16,387 bases of DNA from WHSM01 sp050701795 (GTDB lineage: Bacteria; Actinomycetota; Actinomycetes; Mycobacteriales; Micromonosporaceae), in contig JBOGDK010000060.1 of assembly GCA_050701795.1 (NCBI GenBank), forward strand, positions 1 to 16,387, read 5' to 3'. Numbering within the stretch: the stretch's first letter is position 1; every line of letters starts with the position of its first letter. The notes beneath the pieces were generated by a model. That model did not search any database. It was given only the letters and a program-made list of their open reading frames with translations, and was not told where the DNA came from. Both the position numbers and the translations under genes were made by a program. Below are positions 13,034 to 16,387 of the stretch, in pieces.

Positions 13034-13074
13034 GCCGGTTGGGCGGAGTGGGGGAAGCACTCCGCCCAACCGGC
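13034..13074. repeat. Perfect 17-bp hairpin in the SOS operon leader
   Basis: GCCGGTTGGGCGGAGTG (13034-13050) and its exact complement (13058-13074) flank a 7-base GGGGAAG loop. No U-tract follows. It lies 99 bases after the LexA box and 70 bases before the HEPN start codon, so it would be in the 5' untranslated leader if transcription begins at the SOS promoter. Confidence 0.9.
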
Positions 13075-13144
13075 AACCCGCTGCGACTTCCCCGCAGTGG
13101 TCGTCGTCGATGCGACCGATATTCGACAACTGGAGGGGAAGCAG

Positions 13145-13705
13145 ATGTTGACCATACCGAGGACAGCGACGGCACCGGAGTTAAACCGGTCGCCGCGTCT
13201 GGCCGCCGTCGCTCCGACCTCGGATACGCGGACGGCGCCGGTGATCCCGGCTCACGTGCTGCCGCAACGTACCCCCACAGAGCTGCTCAGACTGGCCCGC
13301 CGAGGTCTGGTCGAGGCCGCCGGCAGCCCGGTGGACGGCCTCAGATATGCCACCGCCCACCTCGCGGCGTTGCGGGCGGCAGCTGCCGTGTTGGCCGCAC
13401 GGGCGCGTCCAGTGCCGCGCCGCCGGGGGCGGCCCACCAGCGTCTGGGCGCTACTGGCCATCGTGGCGCCGGAGCTGTCGGAGTGGGCGGGGTTCTTCGC
13501 GACCGGCGCGGTCAAGCGCGCCGCCGCGGAGGCCGGCATTCCCCGCACTGTGACCGCCCGGGAGGCCGATGATCTGGTACGGGACGCCGGGCGGTTCCTC
13601 GTGGTGGTGGAGAGCACGTTGGGGCTCGCCGAACAGCCTCTGCTCACCGGATTCGACCCGGCAGAGCAGCTCGACGACGTGAGATCCGCTGGTTCGGAGC
13701 AGTAA
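13145..13705 (+). CDS. SAV_6107-type HEPN-domain protein
   Basis: The 186-residue helical protein resembles the actinobacterial SAV_6107 HEPN family, usually found beside ImuA/ImuB-type genes. After a variable N-terminus (1-35) come the helices: TPTELLRLARRGLVEAAGS, DGLRYATAHLAALRAAAAVL, a basic ARARPVPRRRGRP linker, VWALLAIVAPELSEWAGFFA and the C-terminal ADDLVRDAGRFLVVVESTLG. HEPN domains are often RNases or nucleic-acid binders; R67-YATA-H72 matches the RX4-6H pattern of that superfamily. The role in the mutasome is unknown. ATG 13145 is chosen for the GGAGGGGAA site just upstream (13132-13140); an upstream in-frame GTG at 13097 has no such site. It is the first gene of the cassette, 16 bases before the ImuA-like gene. 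Confidence 0.82.
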   Translation: MLTIPRTATAPELNRSPRLAAVAPTSDTRTAPVIPAHVLPQRTPTELLRLARRGLVEAAGSPVDGLRYATAHLAALRAAAAVLAARARPVPRRRGRPTSVWALLAIVAPELSEWAGFFATGAVKRAAAEAGIPRTVTAREADDLVRDAGRFLVVVESTLGLAEQPLLTGFDPAEQLDDVRSAGSEQ

Positions 13706-13721
13706 GTCGGAGTCGACGATC

Positions 13722-14534
13722 ATGTCCGTAGCCGCCATCGCCCCGCCCGGGTCGGGTTCGCCGCAGCTCGCTGAGCTGGTCGAACAGGGTCTGATCGGGC
13801 GGGGCGCGTTCGCCGGCCCTGTCGGGCGGGCGAGCGAACGGCTACGGAGCACCGGAGTCGACCGGGTCATTCCGCTTCGACCCGAGCTGTGTCCCCTGGT
13901 GCCCTGGCAAGGGCTGCGCCGTGGCGCGACAGTCGCCGTGGCCACCGGGGGAGAGCAGCGACCGGTGGTCACGCCGGGGGCGGCGGGGTCCACCTCGCTG
14001 CTTCTCGCGCTGCTCACCGAAGCGGTACGCGCCGGATCCTGGTGCGGGGTGGTCGGGGTCCCCGCCCTGGGGGCGGCGGCCGCGGCAGAGCAGGGCATCG
14101 ACCTGGGGAGGCTTGCTCTGGTGCCGTACCCCGGGACCGAGTGGGTGACGGTGGCGGCCGCCCTACTCGACGGCCTGGACATCGTGGTGGTGTGCCCCCC
14201 TGGCCCGGTCGCGCCGGCCCTGGCGCGCAGGTTGGCTGCCCGGGCCAAGCAACGCGGCGGCGTGCTGGTGTCGTACGGCGGTTGGGACGGGGCAGAGGTG
14301 ACTCTGCGGGTCGCCGGTCAGGTGTGGCACGGGCTCGGAGCCGGACGGGGGCGGCTCCGAGCCCGGGAGCTGGACGTCGTCTCGTACGGGCGAGGGGCGG
14401 CGGCACGGACCCGGCGGGTACGACTCCGGCTGCCGGAGCATCCCGGCAACCCCACACAGCCGGATCTCGCGCCCCACCCGTTGACGGCCGCCCCGGATCC
14501 GGAGGTGGCGGAAGCGGTGGGTGCGGCGTCATGA
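13722..14534 (+). CDS. imuA: ImuA-like RecA-fold protein of the SOS mutasome
   Basis: The 270-residue product sits directly before imuB, in the place of ImuA/ImuA', the RecA-like accessory of the mutagenic polymerase complex. Its core has a strand-loop-helix resembling a Walker A region (VAVATGG, then GAAGSTSLLLALLTEA at 86-101), GVVGVPALGAAAAAEQGIDL, and DIVVVCPPGP, resembling a Walker B strand. The loop GAAGSTS lacks the lysine needed for ATP binding, so ATPase activity is unlikely. Orthology is inferred from position and fold; sequence similarity to the mycobacterial ImuA' cannot be judged by eye. The start is ATG at 13722 with CGGAG 8 bases upstream. The stop overlaps the imuB start by 4 bases (ATGA), implying coupled translation. 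Confidence 0.78.
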   Translation: MSVAAIAPPGSGSPQLAELVEQGLIGRGAFAGPVGRASERLRSTGVDRVIPLRPELCPLVPWQGLRRGATVAVATGGEQRPVVTPGAAGSTSLLLALLTEAVRAGSWCGVVGVPALGAAAAAEQGIDLGRLALVPYPGTEWVTVAAALLDGLDIVVVCPPGPVAPALARRLAARAKQRGGVLVSYGGWDGAEVTLRVAGQVWHGLGAGRGRLRARELDVVSYGRGAAARTRRVRLRLPEHPGNPTQPDLAPHPLTAAPDPEVAEAVGAAS

Positions 14535-16249
14535 AGGCGACCGCCGAACGTCGACCCAGGCGGGATCTGAATACCCCGGCGGCGTCCCGGGTTCTCGTCG
14601 TGTGGTGCCCCGACTGGCCGGTCGTCGCCGCGGTGGTCAGCGAAGGTCATCCACCTGGTGCGCCGATCGCCGTACTCGCCGCCGGCAGGGTGCTGGCCTG
14701 TTCGCCTCAGGCCCGGGTCGACGGGGTACGCCGTGGCCTGCGGCGTCGGGAGGCGCAGGGCCGGTGCCCCGAGCTGATCGTGGTGAACCAGGACCCCGCC
14801 CGGGACGTACGGGCCTTCGAACCGGTGGTCACCGCCGTCGAGGCGATCGCCCCCGGGGTCGCGGTGCTACGGCCCGGTGCCTGCGCTATCGCGGTACGTG
14901 GACCCGCCCGCTACTTCGGCGGCGAACAGCGGGCGGCTGAGCGGATGGTCGACCACGTGGCGGAGGCCTGTGGTGTGGAATGCCAGGTCGGGGTGGCCGA
15001 CGGGATCTTCACCGCGTTTCACGCCGCCCGCGCCGGGGTGGTGGTCGATCCCGGGCACTCGGCGGAGTTCCTCGCCCCGTTGGACGTGGCCGCCCTGGAA
15101 CGGCCGGAGCTGGTGGACATCCTGCGTCGCCTCGGGATCCGTACTCTGGGCGAGTTCGCGGGGTTGCCGGAAGCCGACGTACTGACCCGGTTCGGCGAGG
15201 ACGCCGCGATGGCGCACCGGTTCGCTCGGGGGTTGGACCCCAGGCCGCTGGCCGCCCGTACCCCGCCACCGGATCTCGACGCGGTGATGGAGTTGGATCC
15301 GCCCGCGGATCGGGTCGACGCCGCGGTGTTCGCCACCCGTACCCTCGGCGAGACGTTGCACCAGCGGCTCGCAGGCCACGGGTTGGCGTGCACCCAGTTG
15401 CTGATCGAGGCGCGTACCGAGCACGGCGAGGAGCTGACCCGGCAGTGGCGGCACGACGGCGCACTCTCCGCGGCTGACATCGCCGACCGGGTGCGGTGGC
15501 AGCTCGACGGTTGGCTCTCCGGGACCAGCATCGGGGTGCGCAGGCGGCCGCCGAAGATCTCGATCATCGGCGGTTCCGGCGGCAGCGGGTTGGTGGAGGA
15601 GCACCCCGAAGGTCGGCCGACCGCCGGGATCACCCGGCTTCGTCTGGTGCCGGACGGCGTGGTGGCCCAGAGCGGGATGCAGCTCGGGCTGTGGGGGGAT
15701 GCCGGCCAGGGCAGAGAACGCGCACACCGGGCGCTGTCACGGGTGCAGGGCCTGCTCGGACCCGAGGCCGTGCTCACCGCGGTGCCCTCTGGCGGGCGTG
15801 GCACCGCGGACCTGGTACGGCTGGTGGCGTGGGGTGATGAACGCAGCCCCGATCGCCCTCCCGGCCGCCCATGGCCGGGAAGGATCCCGGAGCCGGCGCC
15901 CGCCCTCGTGTATCCCGAGCCGCTCCCCGCCCTGGTGTACGGGCCGGACGCGGGATCTGTCGGAGTCACCGGACGACACCTGATGACCGCACCGTTGTGC
16001 CGGGTGGTGGTCGGGCTGTCCGAGACCACGCATGAATCCCTGCTGCGCCGGGTGGCCTCGGAGGGCCCGCGGGGCGGATCGCCTGTCGACGTGACCTCGT
16101 GGGCGGGCCCGTGGCCAGTCGAGGAACGCTGGTGGGCGCCCGCGGAGGCACAGCGCAGGGCCAGGTTCCAGGTCTGCCTGGCAGACGGTCGGGCGCTGTT
16201 GCTGGCGCTGTCCGGAGGCAGATGGTGGGTTGAGGCGGTGTACGACTGA
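14531..16249 (+). CDS. imuB: ImuB, inactive Y-family polymerase homologue
   Basis: The 572-residue protein is a DNA polymerase Y-family homologue that acts as adaptor in translesion synthesis by DnaE2. It opens with VLVVWCPDWPVVAA (residues 21-34), the ImuB form of the first palm motif, and where active polymerases have the SIDE acidic motif it has GPARYFGGE (124-132), so the metal-binding residues are lost, as is normal for ImuB. A helix-hairpin-helix-like part follows (ILRRLGIRTLGEFAGLPEAD), then the little-finger region. QLGLWG at 384-389 is the beta-clamp-binding motif. The start at ATG 14531 overlaps the preceding stop. The frame is open far upstream in a shifted reading of the ImuA-like gene, which is not coding. 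The stop overlaps the dnaE2 start by one base. Confidence 0.93.
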   Translation: MKATAERRPRRDLNTPAASRVLVVWCPDWPVVAAVVSEGHPPGAPIAVLAAGRVLACSPQARVDGVRRGLRRREAQGRCPELIVVNQDPARDVRAFEPVVTAVEAIAPGVAVLRPGACAIAVRGPARYFGGEQRAAERMVDHVAEACGVECQVGVADGIFTAFHAARAGVVVDPGHSAEFLAPLDVAALERPELVDILRRLGIRTLGEFAGLPEADVLTRFGEDAAMAHRFARGLDPRPLAARTPPPDLDAVMELDPPADRVDAAVFATRTLGETLHQRLAGHGLACTQLLIEARTEHGEELTRQWRHDGALSAADIADRVRWQLDGWLSGTSIGVRRRPPKISIIGGSGGSGLVEEHPEGRPTAGITRLRLVPDGVVAQSGMQLGLWGDAGQGRERAHRALSRVQGLLGPEAVLTAVPSGGRGTADLVRLVAWGDERSPDRPPGRPWPGRIPEPAPALVYPEPLPALVYGPDAGSVGVTGRHLMTAPLCRVVVGLSETTHESLLRRVASEGPRGGSPVDVTSWAGPWPVEERWWAPAEAQRRARFQVCLADGRALLLALSGGRWWVEAVYD

Positions 16250-16387
16250 TGGGCTGGAACAACCCGCCGATCTCCTGGTCAGAGTACGAACGGCGGCTCT
16301 CCGGCCGCGCCGGCGACGACGAGGGCGCCACAGACCGGCCACTGGTGGAGGACCCCCTCGCCGCCGACCCGGAGTACCCGGGGTCCC
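16249..16387 (+). CDS. dnaE2: Error-prone DNA polymerase III alpha subunit DnaE2, N-terminal fragment
   Basis: Only the first 46 codons are inside the window. They begin MGWNNPPISWSEYERRLSGR, the characteristic opening of actinobacterial DnaE2, the catalytic subunit for damage-induced mutagenesis. The ATG at 16249 shares its A with the imuB TGA stop (TGATG), so translation is coupled. The polymerase and PHP domains lie beyond the window, so intactness cannot be judged. Confidence 0.88.
   Translation, partial: MGWNNPPISWSEYERRLSGRAGDDEGATDRPLVEDPLAADPEYPGS

Larger units (their letters stand above)
12723..13144. other. Control region and leader of the SOS mutasome operon
   Basis: No gene is recognised here. 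Bases 12723-12879 show nothing definite. The rest holds a candidate promoter, a LexA-type box (12919-12934), a series of potential hairpins (12974-12999, the palindrome CCCCTAGGGG near 13010-13019, and 13034-13074) and the ribosome-binding site of the HEPN gene at 13132-13140. Confidence 0.7.

Noticed and set aside
13889..14530. Upstream extension of the imuB frame for more than 200 codons
   Set aside because: It runs in a shifted frame through the ImuA-like gene, is Gly/Arg-rich and structureless, and the ATGA overlap at 14531 gives a natural start.

Overview
The window is high-GC actinobacterial DNA. It carries a conserved block known from mycobacteria: a pknL-type kinase, an Rv2175c-type DNA-binding protein, a GGPP-synthase-like idsA2, a methylenetetrahydrofolate reductase and an Rv2170-type acetyltransferase. 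An actinobacterial SOS mutasome cassette follows. The GC-rich codon use, frequent GTG starts, the absence of the mycobacterial mptA gene and the protein flavours suggest Micromonosporaceae or a close relative. That placement is inference; no rRNA or other marker is present.

Layout. 1-765: a low-complexity protein ending in a sunset domain, with an 18-bp tandem repeat. 829-1571 (minus): bacterioferritin and its [2Fe-2S] partner Bfd behind two IdeR/DmdR-like iron boxes. 1692-5364 (minus): a PASTA Ser/Thr kinase, a Ser/Thr/Pro-rich membrane-anchored protein and a Pro/Ala-rich membrane protein of unknown role. 5432-6476 (plus): the Rv2175c-like wHTH protein and a barstar-like protein. 6503-7573 (minus) and 7797-8726 (plus): polyprenyl diphosphate synthase and metF, divergent. 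8842-10151 (plus): a SIMPL protein overlapping a CDP-alcohol phosphatidyltransferase-like membrane protein that has lost most of its catalytic motif. 10210-12722: a worn stretch holding a collapsed flavodoxin-family pseudogene, an intact GNAT gene, an LLM flavin oxidoreductase gene with an in-frame palindromic insertion, and a second decayed gene. 12880-16387 (plus): a LexA-type SOS box, a structured leader, then the SAV_6107-type HEPN protein, an ImuA-like protein, ImuB and the start of DnaE2.

How the genes work together. bfd and bfr form an iron storage and release pair under likely iron-responsive control. The kinase and the Rv2175c-like protein are a known kinase-substrate pair in Mycobacterium tuberculosis. 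The last four genes are tightly packed (16-nt gap, 4-nt overlap, 1-nt overlap) and should be co-transcribed as a DNA-damage-inducible mutagenic translesion synthesis operon.

Most unusual observations: a roughly 50-bp palindromic element present twice, once inside the LLM gene in frame and once at the 5' end of the membrane-protein gene; the CDP-alcohol phosphatidyltransferase homologue with three of four motif aspartates replaced at exact spacing; an orphan barstar with a changed inhibitor interface; and a strongly folded leader between the SOS box and its operon. No tRNA, rRNA, CRISPR array, insertion sequence or phage gene was seen.
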